From Yamagishiella unicocca (lineage: Eukaryota; Chlorophyta; Chlorophyceae; Chlamydomonadales; Volvocaceae): a stretch of 64,000 nt of DNA. The position numbers were made by a program, and so were the translations under genes. Below the pieces are notes generated by a model, which saw nothing but the letters and a program-made list of their open reading frames with translations, had not been told where the DNA came from and did not search any database. This document shows, piece after piece, positions 24,653 through 36,376 of the stretch. The stretch lies in NCBI GenBank assembly GCA_003116995.1, contig BDSL01000011.1, positions 1,054,001-1,118,000 on the forward strand. The letters are read 5' to 3'. Numbering within the stretch: position 1 is the first letter of the stretch; each line of letters begins with the position of its first letter.

Positions 24653-27600
24653 ATGCGGGCAACGCTGCTCGCCCTGGTGCTGGGCGCACACTTATTGCTC
24701 GCTAGCGCTGTTGATACCCCCGTCCAGACCGAAACAACACCTGTAAAGGAAGTAGTTCCACCTAAGATATCCAATATTATTCCATCGGCCGGCCAGGTGG
24801 AGCTTTTCAACGGGAATGGAGACGTTAGCGCAACGGGTGAGGCCCGATCGCCACAGCCCCAGCCACTATCCGGGCTTGGCTCAGCAGCAGCCGACATCTT
24901 TTCGCAGGAGAGTGCGCTGGTGATGCCAAGGCGGCTTGCAAGGATGTGAACCCCGGCGACGGTCGCCTGGCAGCCTGCCTCACGAAGCGGATACGCGCTC
25001 AGCGCCAAGGAAACGTCGTGGGTGCGTTTAAAGTAATGGATCAGCTTCAGCTATCGTCTATTGAGCTATATAATCACCTTTGCAGGCCGTAAGGTATCCG
25101 GGAAGTGTCAGGATTCCCTGGCAGACTTCAAGATGAGCAGGTCCAAAAAGATCAACGGCGATGTGCCGCTGGGTGAGCAGCTCTCCGCCTCCTGGAGCTC
25201 TCGCATATGTCCTGGGATTGAATTACAGCTTCTAATTCATTGTTGAGCTTCCCCTACGCAGCTAAGGCGTGCAAGGATGATGTGGCCAAGCTGTGTAAGA
25301 CCGCCAGCGACAACACCTCGCCTGGCTCCGTCCTTGGCTGTCTAATGTACGCATTTTGTTGCAACTGGCTTCGCTTCGCAGCCGTTAAGGCCTTGCTCTC
25401 GGCTTGCGCAGGGACAACAAGCCGAAGCTAACTGCGGGTTGCGGTGCCGAAGTGTTCCGCACGCAGCAGGAGGTGAGCCAAATTGTTTTGTTGTATATAT
25501 TCCTGTTACTACGGTGGTAACATGCTCTGGATGGGATTTCTTTTGCCATGGATGCCCACCAGGTGGCCGAGGACTATCGGTTCGACTACAGGCTCTTCAC
25601 TGCTTGCAAGGACGATGTTAGCAACCTCTGCAAGGATACGGAGAGGGGCGATGAGATTGAATGCCTGGTAGGTGTCCCTCGACTGAGTTACTTGGTAATC
25701 CAAGACCAAGGGTTGCTAACCAGCCATCTTTACTCGCAGACGGAGAAGCGTCTTCAGGTCTCTTGGGAATGCCAGAACCAGATGTTCCGCAATGAGAAGG
25801 AAAGCGCAGACGATATCCGTCTCAGCACGCGCCTGTTTAATAAGTGCCTCACTGACCAGCAAAAATTCTGCGCGGATGTGGAGCCAGGCCACATGCGCGT
25901 GCAAGAGTGCTTGGAGGACAACATAGAGGAGTCTGACTTTTCGGCCGAGTGCAAGTCGGAGTTGGAGAACGTGATTGCTAAGCGTGTTAGCGATTTCCGC
26001 CTCGACACAGCTCTGCGGGAGGCCTGCGAGAGCGATTTGAAGGACACCTGCGGAACAACCCTTAAGGAAATGGATGAGGTGAGGCTGGGTGCGTCGCGCT
26101 GTGCCATCGGGGAAATCAGGGGTCTAAACACACATGGGGTTTTTCCTTCCAGGACGACACGATCAAGAAGTCGGCACTGAACTGTCTCCAACAGTATCGC
26201 GAGGAGCTGAAGAGCGATAAGTGCAAAGCAGAGATCCATCGCCGCCTTACTCGTGCAGCACGGGATATTCGCTTCGACGAGGTTCTGGCCAGTGCCTGTA
26301 TGGATGACCGGAGCCGCTTCTGCAGTGACATCCTGCCGGTGCGTCCTCGAATGCAACTCGCCTCTTGGATGCCAAATGTTAACTCAGTTCCCCGTGTCGC
26401 AGGGTTCAGCACGTGTTATTCGGTGCCTTCAGGACAACCGTAACAGCCTTGATCAGAGGTGTGCAGCTGCTCTGTTCGATCACGAGGTTAAGATGGCTGA
26501 GGACATTGACTTCAAGTTTCCCATGAAGCGATCTTGTGCATGGGAGATGAGTTCCTTCTGCAAAAATATCCCTCACGGACACGCCCGCATAGTCAGGTGC
26601 GCATGCAGTAACAACGTTTCGCAATCTTACAGTGTTATATTGCTCCCACGCTTTCCCTTCGAGCCACATACTGCGAAGCCTAAAGCCGTAGATGGGAACT
26701 AACGCGGGTTAGTAACCAACATTTGGCAGGCTAATAATTAGTCCATCACGCTAATAACTGCAACTATGGGCATATGTTTGTACACGTATCCATAGTGTGC
26801 ATCAATATTGCATGACGCCGCTGGCGTCGGAATACACTCTGGTGAAATACTTTGCGCGCTATGTTACAATTTTTGCCGTCTGGGTTAAACGGTCGGGTTT
26901 CCCGTAAAGGATACACCGAAGTTAATGCTTGCCTCGGCATGGAACTTTATATGCTCTTGCTTGTGGTTCGTGCGATGAAACCTATCTCATACTAAAAGAG
27001 TGACGACGGAACCTTCAATAGTGTCCGGGGTTAATACACTTGTTGCAGGTGCTTGGAAGACCACCTTGACAATACCGACATGTCTAAGGAGTGCAAGGAC
27101 GAGGTTATGAAGGATATGAACCGAATGGCGCAGGACTACCGTTTGAACTGGCGCCTGAACCATGCCTGCGAGGCTGACATTCAGAAGCTGTGCCCCAGCA
27201 TGTGCAGCAGCACGCCTGGCGTTACATGCGGTGGCCTGGTTCTGCAGTGCCTTCAGGACAAGCAGGACAACATCACTAACCAGGCGTGCCAGGAAGAGGT
27301 GTTCTATTATGAGCTGATGGAAGTAACTGACTTTCGCAATGATGTTATTTTGGCTGAGGCATGCCGCAACGACGTGGAGTCCTTCTGCAAAGATATTGAG
27401 CCGGGTAGGTGGTCCACCATACTCAAACCATTCACTAGATGCTGCAATACACGTAGGCCAAGATGTGCCCCACGTCTTGACGTAGGTGAGGGCCGCGTAC
27501 ACCAGTGTCTCCGCTACAACCGCGATAAGCTATCTGAGCAGTGCCGCAACGAGGAGATGAAACTAGCTGCTCTGGAGTATCGCGATATTCGCCTGCGGCC

Positions 27601-28723
27601 GAAGCTCAACAAGCTTTGCTCCGAGGAGAAGGCTGTGTATTGCAAGGTACGCATTTACTTGGCGAGTTTCTAACGCTACGGGTGGTCATTCAAGGGTGGG
27701 CATAACGCACTAAGGATATAATGTCGATCCAGAGCTACCAGCTTCCACTTTTGATTTGGTCTCCAACGTGGATCACGTTATGGGCGGCTCCCGCTCCTTT
27801 TTGTCGTGAACTGCAGGATGTCAAGCCAGGCAAGGCGCGCGTCATCAAGTGTTTGATGGAGAACATGGCGCAGCCAAATTTCGGCGAAGAATGTAAGGAG
27901 GAACTGCAGAAACGTGAGGATATGATGAAGTCGGACTACAGGTACGACATTGGCGTATTTACCAACTGCGAAGCGGACGTCGACACTTACTGCAAGGAGG
28001 CGAAGAGCAAGCTGCGGGGTAACGCCACTGTCCTGAAGTGTCTGGTAGAGAACTTCAAGAGCTTGGCTGAGCAGTGCCAATCAGAGATGTCTCGGGCTGT
28101 TCGCCTGGCGCTGTGGGATTACAAGCCTGGCGCCGCTCTGACGCTGACCTGCGACAGTGATGTTGAGACCCAATGCCCTCGGGTAAGAGAGTATTGCGGT
28201 ATACCGCCGTTTTGTTCCCTGTATTAAGTTAGGTGCTGAGGTGAACCCGAGTAGCATATTGGATACGAGCTAATCACTGCGGTCCAAAATAAAAAATCAC
28301 TTACAAACAATGATTTATGGTCCCAATGCAACACAGGGCGCACGCAGCCGGTCTGGCGCAGTCTTCACTATCGGCGCTGTGGGCCGTTGCCTGTCGAAGG
28401 CTTTGGTGGAGGGTAAACGTTTGGAGAGCAAATGCCGCGGTCTAGTGCTGGTTGCTGCTCCTAAGGACGCCAGGGTTTACTTTGACCATCCTGAATCCAC
28501 ATCTGCGCTAATTCAGAAGATTTCTCAGGTCCAGCAGGCCGCTGGCCTGGAGTCAGTGCTGGTCGACACGGATAGCAGCACTGTGACTGTCACCGGGTGG
28601 GTGGCCTTGGCGTGCATTATCTCCCTCATCATCGTGTTCATTGGTGGTGCAGTGATGCTTTATAAGCGCCTTATCGGCACAGAGAAGCCGCACACGCTCC
28701 ACATCAAATCCGGAGACGCGTAA
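24653..28723 (+). CDS. GLG1: Golgi apparatus protein 1-like (Cys-rich GLG1 repeats)
   Basis: Type I membrane glycoprotein of the Golgi, known in animals as GLG1/MG-160/ESL-1. Thirteen exons join in phase to 874 codons: 24653-24836, 24908-25021, 25086-25172, 25262-25346, 25412-25472, 25563-25667, 25740-26078, 26153-26338, 26403-26596, 27049-27404, 27486-27645, 27816-28182, 28337-28723. The ATG at 24653 opens a signal peptide (MRATLLALVLGAHLLLASA). The lumenal part is a series of Cys-rich repeats of about 60 residues with the recurring pattern CxxDxxxxC, then a Cys in a Val/Leu-rich stretch (VxxCLxxN), then C-x(3,4)-V/M, for example ACKDDVAKLCK, NKCLTDQQKFC and ACRNDVESFCK. A single C-terminal transmembrane helix (WVALACIISLIIVFIGGAVM) is followed by a short cytosolic tail. 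The architecture matches GLG1 end to end. Confidence 0.92.
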
Positions 28724-29636
28724 TGCATGTTCATTTGTCATGTTCAGCCGAGACGCAGCAGGGCTACGTGCACAATGGCATTGGGTCAGGCATGCGTGGC
28801 TGGGGTCTGTGCTGTCGTAGCTGTGCATATCGGGCGCTAACGGAGTAGGCGATCGGCTAAGTGTCGATCTAAATAAGCTTGAACTTCATGTCCGTTTCTC
28901 TCTACGAAGTGATTCTATGCAGTGTGTGTGTGGGGTTTGGGATGGGAAATTTGTCGGCGCCGAAGTTATGGTCAAGGTTTGTGACTCCGTAGAGAGCTTT
29001 TAGAGAGAGTATCAGGCCCATTGCTGTGTTCCTGTCGATACAGTGGGTGACGTTAACCTGCAGGATCCCCGGGCACGATGTGACACATGCACTTGGACGT
29101 GAATTTGCGCTCTAGTGTACGCAACCGACCAGAAGTTCAGGGCACGTCGTCCCAGTTTCTTGCCATGTCGCAGAAGTGGTCGCATGGGGACAGTCAGTTT
29201 GACCATCTGACTACCGGAAGTAGATCATTCCGCACAGCAGACATTGGCAGTTGACAAGCAAAACGAAGGACGGAGCAGTGGCTGGATTGTGTATCTTAAC
29301 AGATGTTAATGTAATTCCTGTGGTGACAAAATGGTTCATAGTTTTGGTACAGAGTGACTTTGCATCCTAAGAGTTAAGCAAGTTCAGAACTCAGTTTCGT
29401 CCCCAGATCATACTAAAACCGGGACTCGTACATCCAATTTCTCCAAGACACCTGTCATGGGAGTGTCAGCATCGTATTGGTGGCGAGAGCAAAACCCGTA
29501 AATGTCTCGCGGTCGGAAGTGAATGGCCACAAGCTCATCCCCCTAACTAGCACTTGCAATAGTGTTTGGACGGTAATGTAGCCAGTGGTGGTGTCGGCAC
29601 AGTGCATCAATAGCGACTGATAGTGACGGCATCACG
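28724..29636. other. Convergent spacer between GLG1 and the membrane-protein gene
   Basis: It holds the 3' UTRs of two convergent genes. No further coding sequence is seen; composition is close to 50% GC. Confidence 0.6.
29310..29314 (+). terminator. GLG1: Candidate poly(A) signal TGTAA for GLG1
   Basis: First TGTAA I see downstream of the GLG1 stop codon, about 590 bases into the spacer shared with the convergent membrane-protein gene. The motif is the common green-algal signal. Confidence 0.4.
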
Positions 29637-31758
29637 TCACGGTGTCGCCGTCGGAAAACCGCCGAGCAGGTAGATGCTGCCGAAAAGTACCACAATTGTG
29701 GTGATTGCGAAACACGTCAAGTACAGCCCAAAGGCCCATTGCTTCTCAAGCCCAGTCTTGTTCGAGATCCACAAAATGAGCCGCTCAAACAGAGGCGCCA
29801 CCGCGATGGCGAGGCTGAAACGAAGTGGACGCACAAAGTTCTGCAAGCAGCAAATCGGAAAACAGTTATTTATTGCTCGTGCAGTGGGAAGCGCTCATTA
29901 CGTGAAACAACAGCCTGTACGTTGCGTTGCGGGATTACAAAACGTATGTGGGTTTGGTCCTGGCCAACTTCCTGTTGTAGTGTGGATCTGGCACGCGAAA
30001 TATAGGCCGATACTTTGCAGAAAGGCCAATTAACTAAACGCTGAAATACAGCAGGAATTCTCCCAACAAGCGGAGCAGAAAGGGCAACTTCTAGAGAGTA
30101 TTCTCTCTAGAGCCTGATGACGCTTGTACGGCATGGCTGCCGAACTTTCCGTGCTGGCCCTATAAATCCAGTAGAAGGGGACTCTTGAACACCAGCTGAA
30201 TACCTAAAGTGTCTGCAGGGTCGCGCCCTGCCTAAGGCATACTTAGTAAGCCCCCAAGGGTTCTACAGCACTTCCGAAGACATCTTCTGCTCCGTGGGCG
30301 GCCGTGGTGTCGAGGAAGTCACCTCGTGGACAGCCCGGCCCACACGCACACTCACCTGCATCGTCCACAGCCCAGCGTAAAACCCAAGGAACGCAGGCCA
30401 CTGGCCCGGAGCCAGCGGTGAAAGGCCCGTCGCCTTTACGAAACTGATCCATGCTATCCCGAAGCAGATGCCGTACGTTACGTTAGAGATGAAACCTGCA
30501 CGTCGACGATCGGAGGTGATGGCAAGGCATCGCACAATCGCCTGAAGGCCATAACCCCATCCAGCTCCAATAGGGTGCAACTAAGTGCCAGCAGTAGCAT
30601 GTGCACTAGTGCCCATCGAAATATCAGCGACCCCACCACACATCAAGTTGTGAAACGTTCCAAAAAACATGGAGCCGTGTCACGTAGCCTTTCATGCCAT
30701 GTAGCCGTGTGGTACGGAGGCCCAGGCATTCCACTGTTAACTGATGTCGTGAGGAGCCAAGGCTCGTTCAACGGGGGATGACGTCGGAGTTTGCGGTTCC
30801 CAAGCCCCTTTCCTTTTTGAGAACGCATTGATGGCATGGCTCGTCCCATGTACTCTCCAGACCCGGGGTGCACTGGCTCACGCGCCGCAAATAAACCCTA
30901 CCGTAGCTGGCGAATGCTCCCATACCCAGCTGGGCTAGCTTTGCCTTGTCCAGCTGGTCTCCCAGGAAGAAGCGCTTGATACGGCCCAGCACGCCGGGGC
31001 TGCCAAGATGCGGTGGGGTTGTGAAGGCAAGACACACCAAGTCTTAATTAAGCATGCAATCGAAACTGTAAACAAGGCCAGTAGTCGATGACACGGAAGA
31101 GGAATTGAGAGGATGGCAGGATTGAGTGGATGAACCTGATGGAAAAAATTGTCGTATTCGTCATGGGTACTGGCGACAGCTGGGCTGTCAGCTTTAAGCT
31201 GGGGCGGCTGCCCCTGAGGCTGGGGCGATCAATAGAGGCGGGTAAAGAGCGCTGCTGAAGTGGCTAACCCAGAAGAGGGATGTCTGTTGCACTAGATGGC
31301 GCCCATTGATACAAGGCAGGCATGTAATTGTGGTTGACGGTATATTTGCAGGACACGTCGTAGGGCGCCGGAACAGACGGCCTCAGAGCAGCTGCCGACG
31401 AAGGTATGCGCTGCACGCGGGTCGTGCAGACCGCTCACAGCCCGCCATTGGCGTCGAGGCTGGACTGACATGTGGCCCCATCGATGTGTAATGGGCTTGC
31501 AGTCCCCTCTCCCCCCGAGAAACTTGCGCACCTTGGCTTGGCTTTCGGTTCAGTCGTACGGTTCACGTCTGGGGAGTCACCTCCAGACGAGGAAGGCGAC
31601 GCCGCTGAGGATGAACATGTAACGGAACTGCCACGAACGTAAAGTGGAATTGTGCGGGTGACGATAGCTGGCAGCGGCGATAGTGCCGGCTTCGCGATGC
31701 ATGAGCTCAATCCAGGCCGAAGCCGCACCGCCACACGGCTTTGAATATTGATGGCCAT
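29637..31758 (-). CDS. Plastid-type four-exon membrane protein, FAM210/DUF1279-like (intact copy)
   Basis: Exons 31758-31532, 30999-30902, 30495-30356 and 29840-29637 join in phase to 222 codons. The first 75 residues are Ser/Ala/Arg-rich with few acids (MAINIQSRVAVRLRPGLSSC), like an organelle transit peptide. The rest has a basic linker (RIKRFFLGDQLDKAKL) and hydrophobic spans around NVTYGICFGIAWISF, FLGFYAGLWTMQNF, AIAVAPLF and the C-terminal CFAITTIVVLFGSIYLLGG. The segments GLSPLAPGQW and NFVRPLRFSLA look like a conserved plant-lineage core. The order of a Tyr-Gly helix and an RxP-containing helix recalls DUF1279 (FAM210), but I hold that family name loosely. It is divergently arranged with DJ-1 and has a damaged duplicate at 36.4-37.6 kb. 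Confidence 0.8.
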
Positions 31759-31982
31759 GTCTGTTACGCCAGAACGTCCGCATACGTCAGTTATAAAGCA
31801 TTGAGGTTTGTCGATTGGCCCAAGCAGGAAGCGTTACGGCACTGGTGGTCATCGCTCTGCTCCCGGATCCGAAGTACTTTCTGGCATCTCCTTTGCCACC
31901 TTATATATAGAATACATACCGCAGCCTCCTACAGCACTTAGAGCCACTAACCGTCGATCTCACACTGCAGTAACAAGCTACC
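31759..31982. promoter_or_regulatory. Shared divergent promoter, left copy
   Basis: Only 224 bases separate the two start codons (31758 on minus, 31983 on plus). TTATATATA at 31901-31909 is about 75 bases upstream of the DJ-1 ATG and looks like its TATA box. A TTATAA near 31,792-31,797 is a candidate for the minus-strand gene. The arrangement and both AT elements are preserved in the second copy. Confidence 0.6.
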
Positions 31983-34165
31983 ATGACGAAGAGCGTGCTG
32001 ATTGTGTGCACCTCGTGGGACAAGCTCGGCCTGGAGTCAACTGAGCCAACTGGCTGCTGGTGGGTGTGATAGCGGATGTCTCGGATGATTGCATGCGTGG
32101 TCGCCTCGCTGAAGCTTTGCATACCTGTATGTGCCGGATCCCAGGGCCGAGGAGGTTTGTGCTCCATACTACATCTTCACGCGCCATGGTTACAAGGTCG
32201 TTATTGCTTCCATAAAGGGAGGTGAAGTCCCCATGGACGATGGCAGCCTCAACCCGCCTTTTCTCACCAAGGAGGTGAGTTGCGGCTGTGGCGGGGCTTC
32301 CCGGTTGTGCGAAGTGCCTTGCGTCGCGGTATTAGGTTAACGCGGGCGCGGAGGTGTGCACGCTTGTAGTTCATATGCTGCCGTGCGTATCCGTGCTGGC
32401 TGGGAAGAGGGTGCTGCCGGCTCCGCAGGCCGTACTGCCGTGGCACAAAGGCGGAAGTGATCCGACCTTTCCGGCATTATTGTTATCCTGCACGCTTTAT
32501 CATTGCTCGGACCCGTCCAGTGCGCACACAACCCAACGTCTCTTTGATGGCCCACGCACTGCCACCATCACAATGATGCCGACCTTCCCACCCACCCGCC
32601 GCGCCCCCATACGTCCGCCTCACGCAGGTCGAGGAGTTCCTTCTCGACGGTATGCACTCGGCGGCAGCGTCGCACCGTCGCATCGCTGTCCGACGAAGGA
32701 AGACAACGCACGCACAGGCGGCGCCAGGCGAACTTGCAATCGTGCCACACGGCGGATCCTTGCTCTCAATTGGCGCAATGGGCGATGGCCTGGGCTGCAG
32801 CTCCGTTGTCGCAACAAGCGCGCACCCGGCTGCTGCAGTGGGATACACGCCTTGGAAGCCCCGTGCGGAACGCGAACCTTCTCCCGTCCTCCCACCCTTT
32901 CGCGCATGCAGGCGAATCCAAGAAGCTCCTTATGGAATCGGTGCCGATCAGCGATGTCAAGGCGGCTGACTTTGACGCGATCTTTTTGGCCGGCGGCCAC
33001 GGCACGTGCTGGGACTTCCCAGGTGAGTGCCGCCATCGCCACGCGCAAGGCCGCATGGTCAGATGCCGATTCTGCAGGCGCGGTAGTAAAGCTGGGGCTG
33101 TGAGAAGCCATGCATAATGCGCGGTTCGCCGCCTGGTAGTGCGCACTCCGCAGCCCCTCATGTTTTCCTTGCCATCGGATCCCCTCTCGCGCTGCAGCCC
33201 TACCTTGTGCCCGCCCCTCCGCTGGTGCCGCCGGTTGCCCGCGCTTCTGTACTACCCGTCACCCGTGCCCCTCCCTCGACCTGATCTAATCCCCATCCGG
33301 TCGGGCCCCCTCCCCAACCTTGCGGCCCCAGACAACGGCACGCTGATTGCGCTGCTGGAGCAGTTCGCCGCGGAGGGCAAGGTGGTCTCGTCGGTGTGCC
33401 ACGGCCCCAACGGCCTCGTCAACGTCAAGGGGCCCGACGGCAAGCCTCTGGTGGCGGGCAAGAAGGTGGGGGAAGTAAGGGGCGGTTTGCAAACTGCCAG
33501 GCTGCCAGACGAGGGAAAGCAAGGGCACGCCAGGCTAAGATGCACCGCTCAAACCGTCCACCTGCTCTCAGCTACCCCGTCCCCGCGTATTTTCGTCCGT
33601 GCGGGCCTTGATGCTTGGCCCCGTCACATCACTGCTCGTCTCGTTTGCGGCCCGTTGTGCTCATGCCGCGCGGTCCACCTCCCTTGCTCGCAGTCCGGGG
33701 CGCATTGCCGCAATCCTAGCTAACTGCACTTCCTCCCGAACGCCCAATCGCCCTGCGCCCTTCGCAGCTGACTTGCTTCAGCGACGCTGAGGAGATTGCT
33801 GTCGCCAAGGAGAAGCTGGTGCCGTACATGTTGGAGGCCAAACTGCGGGAGCTGGGCTGCAAGTTTGAGCGTGCCGAGGAAATGTGGGCGCCGCACGCCG
33901 TACGGGACGATAAGCTGATCACAGGCAAGGGGGCCCCGGCTGGCTGCGGGAGAGGGCTAAGGCAGGGGGGCGACGATAAATTGAGCGGGTGAGCTGGTGG
34001 CATCCCCCCCCCCCGATCTGGTGACGGTGCCAGGGCATTTCCCCCTGCCCCACTCCTCCGCACCCTTGCTCATCCCTCCTCTTTACTCACCCCAACGTGC
34101 ACACAGGCCAGAACCCCGCCAGCTCAGCCAAGGTCGCCGAGCTCGTGGTGGCGGCTCTCAGCTGA
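31983..34165 (+). CDS. DJ-1/Hsp31-like glyoxalase-type protein, copy A
   Basis: Seven exons join in phase to 229 codons: 31983-32059, 32145-32274, 32628-32649, 32912-33022, 33332-33465, 33768-33924, 34107-34165. It belongs to the DJ-1/PfpI superfamily, closest in layout to yeast Hsp31, glutathione-independent glyoxalases (methylglyoxal to lactate) with chaperone activity. Active-site features are present: Glu29 in TGCWAEEVCAP, the GGHGTCWDFP loop, the nucleophile Cys136-His137 in SSVCHGPNGL, and Glu167 in CFSDAEE, i.e. the Cys-His-Glu triad. The C-terminal ITGQNPASSA matches the family ending. Intron 6 begins ACAG|GCAAGG, a GC-AG intron; no GT donor keeps the conserved ITGQNP join in frame. 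No targeting peptide is seen, so it is probably cytosolic. A near-identical intact paralogue lies 5.8 kb to the right. Confidence 0.9.
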
Positions 34166-34447
34166 ACCCCGGGCGAAGGCCAGGAAGCAAGCTTTGACAG
34201 CGGCTTCGCTGCCATGATCGCAAGCAACACGGCGTGCGGCGCCAGGGGTGGCCAGGGCCAGAACTACAGCCAGGGCCACAGCCAGGGCTACGGCAATGCT
34301 GGCATTGGAGCTGGCGTGGGCTATACGGGGTGGCACGGCGTGGGCGCGTCCCTGGCCCCGGGGGCGGGGGCGTCGGGACTTGGCGGCGATGGCGGCGGCG
34401 GCTCCGAGGGTTGGGCCGGCGGTAGCAATAGCGTGCGTGTGGGTACA
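34166..34447 (+). other. 3' region of DJ-1 copy A, with a Gly-rich open frame conserved in copy B
   Basis: Homologous to 40,592-40,935 downstream of copy B. Both contain an ATG-initiated Gly/Ala-rich open frame (here 34,214-34,453) with the phrase NYSQGHSQGYGNAGIGAG. By position it is 3' UTR of DJ-1. The homology stops exactly where the copia LTR begins at 34,448, and no TGTAA occurs before that point. Confidence 0.55.
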
Positions 34448-35580
34448 TGTTGAGATGACCCTTATGTCTCAGACCAGTTGCCTTACATAGTGAGATAGCT
34501 TAGTTTCCAGACGCACCTCTGAGACACACCAAACCCGAAGTGCCGTACCAATGTGCACGTGCCATCCTCGATTACGTCGAGCTCTGGACGTACAAACATT
34601 GCAAACCAACACTCCGACGCATTCAGAGCTTGCGCACTCCCATGTTCACCGGTGCTGCTGGAACTTCTGCAAAGCCAACGGCTTGGTGAGGCAATCAGCG
34701 ACCATGTCGCGCGTGCGGCAATCAACCATTACCACAGCTCCCGACGCGACCTGCTCACGCACCATGTGGTACCGGACAGCGATACGCTTCGACCGGTCTG
34801 ACAACACGGGATTCTTCCTAACCTTGGCCGCGCTCTGGCTGTCGCAATTGATGTGCGTCGGCCTGAGCGTATAGCAAACTAGGCAAAAACTTTCTTAGAC
34901 AAAGTATCTCCTTCACAGCAGCCGCTGCTGCCATGTACTCGGCCTCGTGGTGGATAAAGCCACCGTACGCTGGACCTTGCTCGACCAGGTCACAGCACCA
35001 CCGTGCACAGAGTAGACGAAACCAGAAGTGGACCTACGAGAGTCAACACATCTCGCAAAATCAGCGTCGCAGAAGCCGGCAGGGCCTCCTCCTCTCGGTC
35101 ACCTCCAAACCGTAGTCGGTCGTCCCCGCCAAGTAACGCCCGACGTGCTTCGCAGCGTGCCAGTGCCATGTGCCTCGTCAGCACTCCCACGGCTTGGGCG
35201 ATATCAGGACGAGTGCAACCCGTGATGTGTAGGAAACTACCGACCAGCTCGCTATATGGGTATCGATCCCGCTCGAGCCTATCCTCCTTCGGCGCCTGGA
35301 CCGGCGGGATTTAGGGTTCATGGGCACCGGCTTGTATGGCCATCCGCCATCCCGAAGCCGGTCATAACCTCCATGATCAGGCGATGTTGTGAAACCGCAA
35401 GCGAGCGCTCTGCCCTGCCCCTCGTGATGGCAATCCCCAAGAACGTGTCAGCCTCCCCTATGTCACGACACTCAAACAAAGCCATAGTACCCTTCTTGAC
35501 TTGCAAGAGGGTCTTCTTATCATACGACGACAATGACAGGTCGTCGACGTAGGCCAGAACGTATACTGACTAACCGTTGC
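34448..35580 (-). mobile_element. Ty1/copia retrotransposon remnant (RT 3' half, RNase H, 3' LTR)
   Basis: Read on the minus strand. From about 35,570 it encodes the reverse-transcriptase motif AYVDDLSLSS and the following fold (IGEADTFLGIAITRG), then YSELVGSFLHITGCTRPDIA (the Ty1-type YLTRPDI region). RNase H follows (WSSKVQRTVALSTTEAEYMA) and the typical copia end MVADCLTKPLALQKF near 34,640. Several frameshifts and stops interrupt it, so it is dead. Beyond the coding end lies a probable LTR. Its outer edge on the plus strand is TGTTGAGATG at 34,448, with the TGTTG terminus common in copia LTRs, directly abutting the end of the duplicated DJ-1 3' region. gag, protease, integrase and the 5' LTR are absent. 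Confidence 0.85.
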
Positions 35581-35606
35581 CGTGGCGGACGTACAGGCTT
35601 GAATCA

Positions 35607-36376
35607 GCATCTGGACAGTACGGAGGCCCACGCAATGGTCGGCAACATCGTCGCCAACGGCGAGACGGGGGCGCGGGCGACAGATGCGCCGTCCAGTGGT
35701 GGCGAGGGGTCTGGGAGTGACGGCAGCAGCAGTGAGCGGGCGAGTAGCTATGAAGGAGAAAGTAGTAGCGGCAGCGGTGACGGCAGCGGTGATGGCAGCG
35801 GCAGCGGTGACGGCAGTGGCAGTGAAAGTCAAGGCGGGAGTGAAGGCGGGCGCGCGCGTGCCAGCAGGAGTGGCGGTGGCTGCGGAAGCGAAGGCGAGGC
35901 GTGTGATGACGATGGCGACGCCCTGAATGGCGGGGTGGAGGTGAAAGATGGAGCGATGGATAAAGAGGCTGGGAGAGGTGTCAACGAAGCCCACGGCAGC
36001 GAGCTCACTGGCGGCGGCGGTGAGAGGCCGCGAAAGCGGTTTCGGAGGCAGCCTGGGGAGGAAGACGGTTCAGCGGGCTGGACGGATTCGGGCCCTGTGA
36101 GTGGCGGGGACGCCGACGTAGAAGCTGGCGGCGGCTGCAGCGGCGGCGGCGGCGCTAGCGTAAGCGTTGGCGGTCGCGGTGGGATGAGCTCCTTGTTTGG
36201 CAGCGGCTGTGAGACGTCGCAGCGGTCAGAGGGGCTGCGGCGGCGCGGCTCCGTCGGCGGCGCGGTGCACGCCACTGTACGGCGGCAGGCCAGCCGCCTG
36301 ACGGTGAACTCCAGGGCTGCAGCGGCGGCGAAGGCGGAGCCGGGGTGTGAGGCAGAGGCAGATGCTGGTGGGGATT
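35607..36376 (+). pseudogene. Orphan fragment of helicase exon 10
   Basis: About 770 bp closely matching 46,283-47,055 inside exon 10 of the HsdR-class helicase gene. It encodes the same Gly/Ser/Glu-rich low-complexity stretch beginning LDSTEAHAMVG and including SAGWTDSGPVSGGDAD. It has no promoter, start or flanking helicase motifs. The frame is still open, with small substitutions and a few missing bases, suggesting a recent origin or simply stop-poor composition. On the left it meets the copia remnant; on the right it runs directly into the truncated last exon of the membrane-protein copy, which marks the duplication junction. Confidence 0.85.
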
